A stretch of 64,000 nt of DNA from Zizania palustris (GCA_019279435.1 JAAALK010000079.1:98295332-98359331); one strand, 5' to 3'. Positions 32,051 through 44,310 are shown, counted from the stretch's first letter. Program-made: numbers and translations. Notes: generated by a model not told the origin, from the letters alone.

Positions 32051-34790
32051 CTAAAAAGGATACACAACTCCCAAATCTAGATCAATAATTATGAGTAGGA
32101 GAAAACGGTTCAATGCTAGGTTTAGCAAAAGTTTTAAACCAGTGTCGAGCCATATGCTCGTATGTAGGAAAGCAGAAGGAATCATATGAATCTGGACCAA
32201 AATGTGGATCAAAGCGCAGTCCTCTGTTCGGCCTAAAATCATGGCCCCGAGGTCCAAAATCGTATCCATAACGATCCGGAACTCTGCCTGAACGGAAACC
32301 ACCCTCCGGAGCACGATCATAAAAACCGTCTCCTCTACCACTGCCTACACGACGTGTCTTGGCCTCTAGCCTCTCTCTACGTCGAGGAACTCCCTGTCTA
32401 CCAACCTGCTGGTAGAACTGCTTCTGCCCACCTCGAGCTCTCTCTGCTCGCTCAATCTGCTTCCTCCTAAAGCAAAACTCCTCAAGATGCTCGTCTCTCT
32501 AACAAAACTCACAGTGATAGGTAGGCTTCTCGGGATGTTGTTGTGGCTTAGGATTCTTAGGCTTGGTGGTGTCAGGTGTAGCATCTTTGGTGTGAGAGGG
32601 TCTATGTAAAGAATCAAGAGAAGTGTGGAGAGTTTTAGGCTTTGGAACCCAGATCTGCTTCTTAGGTGGAGCTTTAGGTTGCTCTTGGAACACTCCATCC
32701 TTGGGCTGACTATCCTTAAAGGACTCAGTGGAGTGAGTCTTGGGATATCATTGTTCGGGAGTCATCTTACTCCACTCCACTGCTCGGTTAATGGCATTCT
32801 CAAAATCAGCCTTGGTATAGGTGTAACCTACCCCAAACCCATCCGGTCTCTTGAACTGCTAGATCATCATGCCGAGTTGTGGCTCTCTAGCACTAATCCA
32901 ACTCAGGATCTGACGAAGGTAATAGTTCTCGTTCTGAACATCAGCTAGCTCCTCTCTCAACGAAGCTAACACCTCCACCTGAGACAAGCAGATCTCACAC
33001 TCTTTATCAACTTCGACAGACTTCTCAGCTTTTAGCTTGATCAACTCCATTCTAATGGACAAACAGTTCTCACAAACAGTGGGTGGAAATGACAAGGTCT
33101 CAAGCTCTAGCTTAGTCTGCTCCAACTCAGCTCTCACTCCAGCTAACTCGCTCAACTGCTCATCACTCTTGGCTCTCAGATCAGCTATACTAGCTAAATG
33201 GAATGGGCAGTCTACACAAGGTGCGACAACAGTGGCATGAGCATCTTTTAGCTCCTGCTGAGCGCTCTCAAGCTCAGTGGCCAATGCGTCTGTCTCATCT
33301 ACTCTCTCTGTGTACCTGGACTTAAGAGTCGTCAAGTCACACAGCAACACCTCACAGTTAGGGCACTCACCACTATCACCCAAGCAAGGGGAAGAAGACA
33401 GACTCTCAATCTTGCCATTTGCCATGGCAAGCTCACTCTCAAGCTCATCTATCCTCTTCTTAGCCCCTCTAAGCAGTTTATCCCTATACTTCAACTCCTG
33501 ACTGTTCTGTTCTAGTAAATTAACAACTTCTTGTTCATAGGAAGATGCCTTCTCATCGTCGTCGGAGTCGGAGTCGTCGGAGGAGTCCTTCTCTTTCTTC
33601 TCCCCAAGTGCCATTGAGCAGAAGCTCTTAAGGGATCTTCGGTTGTGATGTGAGCGACTCTTCGGCTTGTTCCCGAAGGTCATGAAACAGAGGCCCGCCG
33701 GATTGTCCCTGTCCTTCCCCTTCCTGATCATGATCTCTTCATCACATGAACTTGAAGATGAGGAGGAACACGAGGATCTCTTGGAGTATCTTTTCTCTAT
33801 CTCGGCGAAGAAGGTCTTGTCTCGCTTCTTGTTCTCACGCCTATAATCCTTTAGAGCCTTTCGAAAAAATCTTGTCTTGGGCTTGCCCTTTGTGGAGTTG
33901 TCATACTTGCTGGAGTTGTAGGGGTTGCTGCTGGTGCCCTTCTTGTAATTCTTCTGCTTAGGGCAGTCGGCGATGAAATGGCCTGGGTCACCACACTCAA
34001 AGCACCCGGATTTTGTGTCGTGTCTCTTAAACATTCGCTTATCATAGACACGTCGCACCCGGTTGTTAAACAAGCACAAATCATCATCTCCTAGAGTATC
34101 AAGTTGTTCCTCAGAGATAGACATCAAGGAAAACGCAGTAAAACTCATGGCATTAGGATCAGCAGATGGTGTCGCAAGCGCCAGAGTTTTCGATCCAGAA
34201 CCAGTGAGATTTGATCTCAACTGGATATCGACCTCTGAGGCCTTGAGCTTACTAAACAGCTCTGCTATGGTCAAGGTATCATAAGACGTGCTCTCAACAA
34301 TAGAAGAGACCTTGATCTCCTAGATCTTAGGGTCTAAAGTATGAAGTACCTTAAGCGCTTGTTCATGATCTGAGACCAGTTGATCACCATCGGCCTTGTT
34401 AACGCGTAGCTTGTTAATGATCGATTGAAAGCGACCAAAGAAAGCCTCAACTGTCTCACCCAGCTTCTGTGAGAAATTTTCATACTCACGCTGGTAGGTC
34501 TCGTAGATCCTAGCCTTCACCTGAGCTGTCCCCTCATGGTGTGCCTGGAGGGTAGCCCAGATCTCTCTAGCAGTGGTGAGATGACTAACACGTTCAAACT
34601 CACTATTATTTTGATGTTGGGTAATTACATCAGCAGTAGTATCCGCAACAATAGTCGTTATGGTGAAACTAGGATGAACACAAATCTCCCATATGTCTGA
34701 GCTCTGGCTCATAAGGTATGCTCGCATGCGAGTCTTCCAATAAGTGTAGCCAAAAGCTTCTAGGGATGGGATTTTACCAGAAGACGTCAT
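32051..34790 (-). pseudogene. gag: Copia C gag with a trace of the pol end, broken
   Basis: Gag starts at the ATG 34790 (MTSSGKIPSLEAFGY) and ends at TGA 32082-32084, about 900 codons, colinear with F gag. Seen in order: the N-terminal UBN2-like gag region, the CCHC knuckle (CFECGDPGHF near 34000), the Ser-rich stretch, the coiled coil, a second knuckle-like region near 32510, and the Arg/Gly-rich end. Breaks: TAG at 34320-34322 (Trp in F), TAG at 32859-32861 (Gln in F), a TGA near 32746 and frame changes after it. Overlapping the TGA in the -1 frame, the sequence passes directly into the last pol residues (DLGVVYPF) and the pol stop at 32051. Confidence 0.9.
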
Positions 34791-34841
34791 GGTCACTACC
34801 TAGGTTTTGAATCGGTTAAGATATTAGAAAAACCTAATCTA

Positions 34842-34853
34842 GCTCTGATACCA
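34842..34853 (-). other. Copia C primer-binding site
   Basis: TGGTATCAGAGC on the minus strand, complementary to the 3' end of initiator tRNA-Met, next to the 5' LTR. Confidence 0.85.
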
Positions 34854-34855
34854 CT

Positions 34856-36376
34856 TGTAGGACCGAAGGTAGCGACCAGAGGGGGGTGAATGGGCGCCTA
34901 AAAATTTCTTGCTAAACTATAATTTAAACCCAACACCCAAATGGACTTAACCAGAAAAATAATATATACAAAGCAAAACTCAGGAATTAAAGTATTCTAG
35001 CTTCAAAATGACCGGTGTCCTAATTAAAAAGATATTAAAGATAAACTAAACAGAAATACTGCGGTAAGTAAAAATACCTAGATGAAATTCGAGATATTAA
35101 TATTTTAGTCTAGAAATACGGTACTAATTAAATTTAAATACAAATGGAACAATAAAAATAAATTCAGAATTAAGCCGGAAATAATGCAGGTAAAACCTAG
35201 TATAAAAATATAACTGTGACTAATAAATTTTTCTTTTCTTTTTATATGAGCAGATTATACATATTAAAGATAATAAGAGATAACTAATAAAATTTAACAA
35301 ATTAAAATAAAAAACAAGATTTTGAAATAGATTTTTGGCTAATTAATTAATGAATGATTATCTCTAAAAATTGATCTACTAAAAATTAGGAGATTGAAAC
35401 ACTTACCTGTGACATCTCGAAATGTGCGCCTCGGTCGCCGTGCCCGCCTGGTGGATGCGTTGCCGTGGGACCTCGCCGTTCGGTCACACCTCACGCCAAA
35501 GCCACGCCGTGAGAGAAGCAGTAGGGAACCGTGTGGGGCCTGCAAGGAGATTGCATGTGCTGGTCGTGGATTGAATTCCCGAAAGCAAAAGGCATAGCCC
35601 TGCCACGCCTAGCCGGAGTAGGTGCAGGCTAGAGTCTGCATGCGCTGTTTGCATGCGCAGTAATCAGACACGCCAGTTGCTATAGATGTCGCGCGAAAGA
35701 GAGAACGGGGAAGAAAATACGACGCCGACGAAACCCTTCATGGAAGAAGACAAATTTTTTGTAGATTGAAAAAAACGTACGTGGACTGTAGATTGTAGAT
35801 TGATCTGAAAAACAGTCATCTATCCCCAGGGGGATAGGGGCCTATTTATAGGCGACTCCTAATACATAAAAAGACTAATTTACCCTCGGGTAAAATTAAA
35901 CTGACTCTAAAATAAATTCCGACAATTACTAAAATATTCTTAGAAAAAATCACCTGACTCAAATAAAAATATTCTAAACTTAAAAACTAAATATTAATAT
36001 CCTAAAAATGAATTAAACATAGATTGTCAGTTTTACGCCGAAACTGATAAAGCGTCCATCGTCTTCGCACCGGGTACCCGGATTGGGCCGACCCGACCCC
36101 GCAGCTTCCTCAGCCTGGCAATCGCTCGCTGTCCGTGTACCTGAGTCAAACCCAGTCAACAGACCAGTGGATCATTTGCTGCTCCTAGCCATGTACCCGG
36201 ATTGGGCTAACCCGACTCCACGGCTCCTCTTCCCGGTCGTCGCTCACTGCCCGTGTACCTGAGTCACATGCGCCTCAGACTCGGCAGGTCTTCATCTCTT
36301 CCTTCCTTTGACTTCCGTTGACAATCACTCATCACATCTGGAATATCAAAACCATATTCTTCAGCATGGTTTCTCA
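34856..36376 (-). repeat. Copia C 5' LTR
   Basis: About 1521 bp, partner of 29175-30680, with dozens of substitutions and a small indel near 35526. Followed by the target-site duplication CCAAA. Confidence 0.92.
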
Positions 36377-36753
36377 CCAAACAACACTTCAACAGATTCA
36401 CCCGGCTTCTGTGTGAAATTCTCATATTCACGCCGGTAGGTCTGATAGAGCCGAGCCTTGACCTGGGCTGTCCCTTCATGGTGTGCCTGAAGGTAGCCCA
36501 GCTCTCTCTCGCAGTGGTGAGATGGGTCACACGCTCAAATTCAGTGGGACCTAAACCAGAAAACAAAATATTCACTGCTTTGTTGTTGTTCTGATGCTGG
36601 GCAACGATATCTGGAGTAGTGCGCTCAACAATAGGCAACACTGTGAAAGTAGTGTGAATACAAATGTCCCAGATGTCCGAGCTTTGGCTCACGAGTCTTC
36701 CAATAATTATAGCCATAAGCTTCCAAGGACGGGACCTTTCCAGGAGACGTCAT
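36377..36753 (-). pseudogene. gag: Copia B gag, N-terminal part, broken
   Basis: Starts at the ATG 36751-36753 (MTSPGK). Homologous to the first ~130 residues of F gag but with a small deletion near 36695 (the region coding RMRAYLM) that shifts the frame, and another frame change near 36490. Element C interrupts it at 36376. Confidence 0.85.
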
Positions 36754-36804
36754 GATCACTACTGGGGTTTAGAACCGGTTAAGGTATAAAAAAACCCTAA
36801 CTAG

Positions 36805-36816
36805 GCTCTGATACCA
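36805..36816 (-). other. Copia B primer-binding site
   Basis: TGGTATCAGAGC on the minus strand, initiator tRNA-Met type, next to the 5' LTR that starts at 36819. Confidence 0.85.
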
Positions 36817-36818
36817 CT

Positions 36819-39139
36819 TGTAGGACCGAAAGTAGCAACCAGAGGGGGGTGAATGGGTGTCTAAAAAATTCTTTCGAATCAATGGCATGCTCCCAACACC
36901 CAACGCACCTCAAAAGACTTGGCAGGAAAATGTAAACAGATTTGTTAAAGCCTAAAAGTATCTAGGCTATAACGATCGGTGTCCTAGACAAAGAAACACC
37001 AACACAGTGCTAATAGGCAGATAAACAAAGCATTCAAAACATGGGCTGATTAAGGTTTACAGAAATAAATCACCACAACAATTAATCTGAGTGCACGTAA
37101 AAAGGAGATGAATAATTACTGTTCAAGGTTGTCTCCTGTTCGAAACTCAACGAAGCCTGAGCGGTGCGAAGCCTGTAGTTGTCGAGGTCGGCTTCGAAGT
37201 ACGTAGTGTCAAAGTCTGCAGTGAACGTGCCGAAGCCTGCTTCGAAGTTGACTAGAGAAGATTGTGACGAGTATAGCAAATGTGTGAAGCCTACTTCGGA
37301 ACGAAGTAGCTTCGCAGGTTATAGTGCAAAAATCAAAGTTTCGCTTGCTGAGCAAAAAGGAGTTCGGAGACTAGTGCGAAGCTATGCAGCAACGAAGTAT
37401 GCAGATGAGAACTTCGAAGTCAGAATAAACACAGACCGATGTAACCCTCGAATCGGGAACAGCAGAAAAAACACCCGGAGTATGATGCTGCCGAAGCTTG
37501 CTTCGAAAAACACACTTAGAAGATTCAAAGCTTAACACGGGAAAGCAAAAACTTCGAAGCTAAATAGAAAAAATCGAAGTCTGTCTTTGTGGGGACTTCG
37601 CACAAACGAAGTCTACCCTCGCAAGGACTACGAAGCCTTTAGTGCAAACTGATCGAAGCTATCGTGCGGGCTTTGACGCCAAATTGAGATCGATGCCCGT
37701 AGCCTTCGCAGAGTCAACAAAAAGAATCGAAGTATGCTTCGAACAGGAGACTTCGACTTCGAAGTACCTTCGCACGGTGACTAGAGAATAGACCTTCGCA
37801 GAAAACTTCGAGCGACAATCAACGAAGCCTGCAGGCTAGCGAAGCTAGTGATTCAACACATTCCGAAGCTATTCATAACCAGAAGCTTCGTAGCAACTAT
37901 CCTGAGCAGGCTTCGACTTCGAACAATACAGCGAACAAAAACAGGAAGAGATTCGCACGGAGATCGAAGACCCAATGTCTAGCTTCCAGGCTAGACCGCA
38001 AAATCTGCAGCGACAAAAAGCATTCACACCAAGTAGTACGTCTGGTGGGACCCACACCAGGAAGGGAGATGACAACTCACGCCTGCTTCTAGATCTTAGG
38101 AGCTACAGGCTACTACGCCATAGGTGACAGTACACTGTTTCTGATCAGCCAAAACACCTACTAGCTGGAGGTCTAAGACAAAAAGAAAGCTAGCTAGGCA
38201 ACAGAGATTCAACAAAACAATCACCGTTCAAAGTCAAGAACCAGCCAAGAAAAACAATGCCGAATAAAATAATCTCAGTGCACAGAACTCATCCTAAACC
38301 ATCTCATGAGAAGGAACACAACACGCACGCAAATCGATGGAGCAATTAAATGCGTACAGGACGAAGTCCGATGGTTGAGAATCAGGGAATAAAACCTGAA
38401 GAACAGATTTCAGAACGCGTACGCGACGAACACGATGGCGGTGGAGGAAATCAAACAGCCGGGAGATAAAAATGCCCAATCTCTTGTATTAGAAAAGTGA
38501 TTTCAGAAAGGGTGACCTAACCCTAGGGATTGGGGCCCTATTTATAGGCAGCCCAATAGCCTAGGAATATTCCAACAAACCCTTAGGGTTTTACAGACGC
38601 TAAAATAAACTGGAAAAGACCAAACTGCCCTTAGGATATTTTTACAGACTCGACTGACTGACTATGGGCCTAAGGATAAAATAGTAAACTCCTATGTACA
38701 GATGACTTATCCGGAAGCAGAGCTTTCATAGCGACTACGACTTCGCTCTAGGACGGTCCGATCCAAGATCAGCGGACGTCAGTTTTGCGCCGAAACTGAC
38801 AAAGCGTCCACCGACTTTGCACCAGGTACCCGGATTGGGCTGGCCCGATTCGGTAGCTCTCTCAGCCCAGCAATCACTCGCCGCCCGTGTACCTGAGTCA
38901 ATCCTGGTCAACAGCCCAGTGGATCCTCTGCTGCTCCTAGCACATGTACACGGATTGGGCCAGCCCGACTTCGCGGCCCCTCTGCCCGACAGTCGCTCGC
39001 TGCCCATTTACCTGAGTCACATGCGGTCCAGACATAGCAGGTCTTCTCTCTCTCTCTTTTCAGTCCTCTTTGACTACCGTTGACAATGACTCATCACATC
39101 TGGAGCCATGAGGCCCACGCTCTTCAGCATGTCTCCTCA
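36819..39139 (-). repeat. Copia B 5' LTR
   Basis: 2321 bp, minus-strand TGAGGAGACATGC...GGTCCTACA. TATA-like TATAAATAGG near 38541. It has the two ~120-bp spaced GACTCAGGTA repeats (near 39015 and 38895) and a CGAAG-dense stretch at 37140-37960. Followed by the target-site duplication CTGGT at 39140-39144. Confidence 0.92.
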
Positions 39140-39265
39140 CTGGTCTGACGCATCTACTTTTATTTGAAAACTATACTCGTGATTACCTTTTGTCAAACAT
39201 TGTAGGTTGTCCCCCTAGATCCGGTGGGATCGGTTTGACCAAGCTGTCGAGGAATCGCCCTTTTC

Positions 39266-39273
39266 TTTATAAG
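39266..39273 (+). promoter_or_regulatory. TATA-like box of the element I antisense gene
   Basis: TTTATAAG, about 155 nt before the candidate ATG at 39428, in an otherwise noncoding stretch. Confidence 0.5.
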
Positions 39274-39427
39274 TAACCTCGGTCACTCCATCTTTCTTTT
39301 TCGCGCTTTCTGTTCACTGCTCACTTTTATCCCTCGAGCTCACCGTCATCTGCTTCCAGTACTTCTTGCGACCAACGCCACTAGTCGTCTTCTTATTCTT
39401 CGCTGACCCCGCACGCCAGCAACACCA

Positions 39428-41803
39428 ATGATGGCCATCATCAATGTGATCCCCGAGGTAAGTCTTCGACATTCCACTCTTTTCGTTGTTCTTCGGTTCT
39501 TCTTTGTTCGCCCGCCGCTTTTCTTCACTTTTCCCCTTTTCTAATTGCCTCTTTTCCATTTTCTTTTTTGTAGAACTTGCATAACCAAGTTTTAATGCCC
39601 ATAGCCACTCATTCATCTTGTTACTACTTGGGTCCTTTGTGTAATCTAGACCCCGTAGATTTTATCAATGTCCAAACTTGCCAACTCCCTTTTAAATATT
39701 CTCATATGCTCTCTTTCGACTGGAACTCCATCTTTGAAACTTTTCGTCCTTCTCTCCCTAGCTATTGTGACTGGTACCTTACACTATCAACCACCTACCG
39801 TGTATTTTGGGATGAGAATGACATCAGGCATTGCATCGGCCTCTCCCTCACTGAGCCATACCAGAACAACTCGATGCTAGCCGCCTCCTGCTACTTTTAG
39901 TATGATGCTTTGAATGCCTTCATTTTTGGCCACAGGACGATGAGTATTACCTTGTTTGATGTTTTCTTTTTAACTTGTCTTAACATCGGTTCATCAGCCA
40001 ACCCGTGCTCATTTTGTTCCAAACCAACTCACCGGCCCCATAGACATTGACAAACACATTGCTTTCCTTAACCTCTGGTTGGATAGGTTTGTCTTTTGCG
40101 TATCGGCTCTGGTCCCAACCTTCCAATTTCATTTCTTAGCCGAATAGCTTGTCGCCCACGTGTGGATCCCCCTCGGACAATACCTTCTTGGAGCCACCTG
40201 CCACATTCTTCATCTCGTATTGGCCAAACTATCGGCTGGCAATCCTATCGGCCACCCTAGTGGCATGTGGTGGTACCTTTAGCTCTAGCTTAATGTTTAT
40301 ACAACTGATGTTGTTTTTGGAAGGCCCCCTTTTGCTCAAATGTGTTTCCTACCGATTTTCTAGAATCGGCTAGTCCTATTTTTTGTCGCTGCTCTTCCTT
40401 GGGCGAGGCGGTTGCATGTCGCTCCACTTTTCCTTTCTCTCCTGCATCGTTGGTCACCTACTTCAAGGGTTTTTACCTTGGATTCTCTGATTGGACAATC
40501 TGGTATCCCTTCGAGTATTACTCGGAGTATGAATGCCTTCATCGTCTAATCCCGCCTGATGTGTTCCAGGACAAAGAGTCCCTCCATATCTTCACAACCA
40601 CGATTTCTCCTTGCTTCCTTCCTGTAAATTTTACCGGTGAGCATTCTCAGAAGGGCTCTTACGAGTTCTACCACCCATCAGTCTTTGGGAGACAATTAGG
40701 CTTCGGCCAACTCCCATCCTACTTATTCTTCATCGATGAAATCCAAACTCATGGGGATTTCAAGGATATCGTGGAGTGGGATCTCCATCTCCATATGACC
40801 GATGAGATCTCCTTTGGTGATTTTGCCTCTTAAATAGCCTGTTAGGCGATCTCTATCGTATTCTGCCGATGGTGGATCGAGCTGAAGGTGCATGTCTTCA
40901 ACCGCTCTTCACTGCTTTGTCAGCAGCGGTTTCACCAAGGGTAAGTTGACGTGGAACCCGAGGTAGGCACTTCAGCTTACTTTTCAGCTTTGTTTCCTTT
41001 TCCTTCCTTTTGTCTGATTACCTTTGCTTCTTGCAGGAGGATGACCTCGACGCCCCTTAGGTGAGTTCTAGTGGTCGGTCGATACGATATGGCCCTATAT
41101 CGGCCACTAAAAACTTGGGCATCGTCGCCCCCACTCCCATGGCATGGGTGAGTGGAAAGTGGTCTAAGGTCCTGGTGCACAAACGCCAACCATCGACCAC
41201 GATCACGCACCGATCCACCAAGGCCCAAGCTAGTCATACGAGTCCATTATCTTCAACCCCACGACCATCTGTAAATTTTCATTTCTTTTTATAATGCTGG
41301 TACTTGGAGTGTACCTATATATTTTTCTTATTTTGTAGTCGATGCCGATCACCTCCTCGACCGCATAGGCCCTTGCCATCTGCACTTCTCCAATAACCGA
41401 AGTCCTGTCATGTGTCTAGGTTTTCACTTGTATTATGTATCATCGTCATTTCCTTCTTTAGGTTCCTGACATTGGACATCTACTTTATTCTCATCCACCA
41501 TCATCTCCTATCGACGTTGACTCCCTCTATGCGGTGTGTGATCACATGTCGGATGAACCTGTCAATCCATGACCAGCTCAGGACACCGAAGTTGTTGCCG
41601 CAGAGATTGCTGCTCGGGCCGATACACTAGAGGCTATTTCCACCGGTCTAAATGTACCAGCCGTTGCCGATGTTATCGTCACTCCGGGTGCGGTCGCTGC
41701 TAGAGCTATGCCTATCGTCGCCGATACCCTTGGGGTTAGTGCGCCAAGAAGCACCACCACTAGTTCTGAGGCATCGGTTGCCAATGTTGATACTATTTAC
41801 TAG
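39428..41803 (+). pseudogene. Antisense plant-mobile-domain (PMD)-like gene of RIRE2-like element I, decayed
   Basis: Plus-strand multi-exon remnant. Exon 1 at 39428-39457 ends in a good donor (GAG|GTAAGT). Exon 2 starts at 39574 after a pyrimidine-rich acceptor, and the join is in frame. It runs to a TAG at 39898-39900, and homologous sequence continues beyond it (YDALNAFIFGHRTMS). The pattern FIFGHRTMSITLFDV, then IPLGQYLLGA near 40165, then RQLGFGQLPSY near 40690 resembles the PMD-type (PF10536) proteins carried antisense in Tat-lineage Gypsy. Further breaks occur near 40045 and 40290. A later exon seems to begin at 41038 after a clear acceptor. Exons past 41300 are uncertain. Confidence 0.68.
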
Positions 41804-42710
41804 GTATATTTACTTATCCATTATTTTGACTTCTATTGTGTTTATGTAACCGACACTAGTCTTGGGTGTAGCCGATGCTCGAGGAGGACAAGCTTGACAA
41901 GGAGTACTTGCATACTCTCCCGGTCGCCATAGCAAAGAGTGATGCTTAGGGATCCTCCATTGTTGATGCATCGTAGTCAGCCATCCTAGCCAAGCCATCT
42001 GATTTAAGTGTCCTTGCATTTATCCTGGCATGCTTCTCCTTTTATCTTTCTACCTTTTTTCTTTTATTCTAGTCCTTCATCTAGTAGTTGGCATAAAGGA
42101 TTACGCTAGCAGGTTTGAGTGGTTTAGGATGTAATTAAGGCTAGATGAACTGGCTTGGTCTCCATAGAGCCTCTTGGGAAGGATAATAACTCTGCTAGAC
42201 TACTATCTTTCTTTTCATAAGAGATGTCTGTACAATACAACTGGAGGGTATCTATAGGAAGGGGCCCTATGAGGAAAGTATCCTTTAACACCCGAGTTAC
42301 ATTCGTCACTACAAACCTTGTATCCTAGATTATATAGGGATATGACGGCACTAGTTTTTTACACATGCCCGAGTAGGGATAACGTGCAGTTGGAGTGACG
42401 GTGCACGTCTGACCCTGACGTATGCTTGGTCATGACCCGATGACTATAGGACTCTCATGTTTGATACAATAGGAGTCGCCCAGCACTGTAGCCATCACGT
42501 CTTGCTTTAGTGGTTGTCTTCCGAGGATTACCGAGGCTCGAAGGGTCCTGTACCAAGCCTCCCGTGCGATTGTCTTCGAGATGCCTATGGAGGCACCGGA
42601 CCCTTGTGGGGGCCTTCGTCTGGTCCCTGCCGAAGCCTACCACGTGGTTGTATTCGACATGCCTGTAGAGGCGCCGGAGCCTCCACTACAAAAAAACAGA
42701 ACATTTTTGT

Positions 42711-42871
42711 CAGCCAATTTAACTTCCGTCAGCTTTTCGAAAAGCCGACGAAAGTTAAATAAGTTCCGTTGGCTTTGACTATGGCTGACGGAAGTTAACG
42801 GGGATTTTTTCCGGGCCGATACACATTCCTTAACTTCCGTCGGCCACCATTAAAGCCGACGGAAGTTAAGG
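42711..42871 (+). repeat. CACTA left subterminal repeats
   Basis: Six copies of a TTAACTTCCGTCGGC-like motif in both orientations (near 42718, 42746, 42764, 42784, 42828 and 42855). The last two form a perfect 17-bp inverted repeat, arms 42828-42844 and 42855-42871. Such motifs are binding sites for TNPA-type proteins in En/Spm. Confidence 0.88.
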
Positions 42872-44310
42872 GATGTAATCCCCAACCCCGTGCGCGCGTA
42901 CAAGGAAACCTAATCCCTGTACACGCGCGCACCCCCGGCCCCAACTCCCGCCGCCCGACGCCGCCACCCACCGCAAGCCGCCGCCGCCGGTCCACGCCGC
43001 GCGCCGCTGCCCCCTCCCGGCCGCTGCCGCCCCTGATTCATCCATTGCCATCCAGACACCGTCGCCCGTCGCCCGTCGCCGCTCGCCGTCGCCACCCGAC
43101 GATTAAGTAATTTTATTCCATTACTAGTTCATGTTTTAGTTGATTTCAAGCTTTGAATTCTGATTTCTTGTGTTCAAAATTTATGAAACTTGTGGATTAG
43201 TTTCTCAGATAATAGATTGATTAAGAAGTCATTTGTATGGATATCTAGTTGAAATTGGTTTGAACAAATTTGTTGGTTGAGTTAATTGAATTGGACAGTA
43301 AAAAATTGCTATTAACTCTAGATGTTTGGTTAGAAGTTTGAGTAGAATTGTGTGTGTTTGTTTGCAGAATTGAATTACTCATATCAGAATAGCTTTCAAC
43401 CACTGTTCATGATCTGTTGTTCTGCTATTCATGTTTTGAACTGAAATGGCCTCTGAATCGATTTAGTTTTGGCAATCTGTTTTCAGGTTGTATAGTTGAT
43501 TCAAATCTGTTCATTGATTTTTTTGAACCTAATTGAAAAACCTCAACTGATCTTGAATACCAAGTATACCCTGTTTGGTTACTCAATTGTGTGTGTTTGA
43601 AAGTTGTATTCTAAAAGTATATATGCAATGAAAATATGTGTTGTATAGGTTGTTGTCGAATAAGAAACAATATCGCCATTTAGAGAAATTTTCAAGAACT
43701 TTGAATTTGCTTGATTAGATGTGTTTTAAGGATTCTTAATGCATAACATATTTTGATGGTAACATGAACTACATGCATACATTTTTCTTTTGGTACATAT
43801 TATGATTTTGTTGATTGTGATGTTGTATGTATGCTTATGCTTGTGAATACTTATGCTTGTATATATTTATATATACTTTATTATATATATTTCTTTTCGT
43901 ATGCAATTTTTTATTTGACAACAACGTAGATAGTGTAACGAAACCTATGCGTCACCCGTTTCGGACCAACATGTCTCACACGTGCATGCGTGTGAGATGT
44001 GTAGGTCCGGAATTGTCCCTTTTTGGACAGCCTTGGAGTGGGCGACAGAGTGTGGTCTTTATGATGAGTCATGAGTCCGAATGGGATTTCAGTAACATGA
44101 CCTTGTTGTTCTCCATTGCACCACTATCAGGCGTGCAATTGGAGAACAGCGGGGTTATGCTGCTGAAATTTCGTTCGAACTCATGGCTCGTCATAAATAC
44201 CACGTTTTGTCGGTCACTCTTGGGTGGGTTTAGGACCTATCTTTTCCTATAGACATAGGCCCGTGGTACTTATGATGCATTCTCAATTGAATGAATGTTT
44301 TGCCTATAGA
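42872..44310 (+). other. CACTA leader: GC-rich block then AT-rich stretch
   Basis: 42890-43105 is strongly GC- and CpG-rich, then the sequence turns AT-rich to about 44200. The pattern suits a promoter/first exon followed by a long leader intron, but I cannot prove it. No convincing gene; a 141-residue reading at 43827-44252 has low-complexity content. Confidence 0.45.

Larger units (their letters stand above)
29175..36376 (-). mobile_element. Copia element C: gag-only deletion derivative
   Basis: Minus-strand element with two full LTRs (29175-30680 and 34856-36376), primer site, gag, noncoding 3' region and polypurine tract, and target-site duplication CCAAA at 29170-29174 and 36377-36381. 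Almost the whole pol is missing: the end of gag is joined to the last few pol codons near 32080. The complete ends and duplication show it moved as a unit, so it is a non-autonomous element of the TR-GAG type. The LTRs differ at a few percent of positions by eye, so it is older than H and F. It is inserted in the gag of Copia B. Confidence 0.92.
9637..39139 (-). mobile_element. Copia element B (SIRE/Maximus type), complete ends, two nested insertions
   Basis: Outer minus-strand Copia with 5-bp target-site duplication CTGGT at 9632-9636 and 39140-39144. Order on the minus strand: 5' LTR (36819-39139), primer site, gag (36753 to 26848, split by element C), pol (about 26849 to 12242, split by Gypsy H), noncoding 3' region, and a 3' LTR (9637 to about 11530) that has lost its inner ~450 bp. 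Without the insertions it is about 10.8 kb. Gag and Pol are broken in several places, and the LTRs differ by indels as well as substitutions, so it is much older than F or H. Confidence 0.93.

Noticed and set aside
32051..32341. 96-residue minus-strand reading ending DLGVVYPF
   Set aside because: As a gene it is an accident of the gag-to-pol junction in element C; only the last residues are genuine pol.
43827..44252. 141-residue ORF ahead of the CACTA transposase
   Set aside because: Starts in low-complexity TAT-rich DNA and matches nothing recognisable; probably leader intron.
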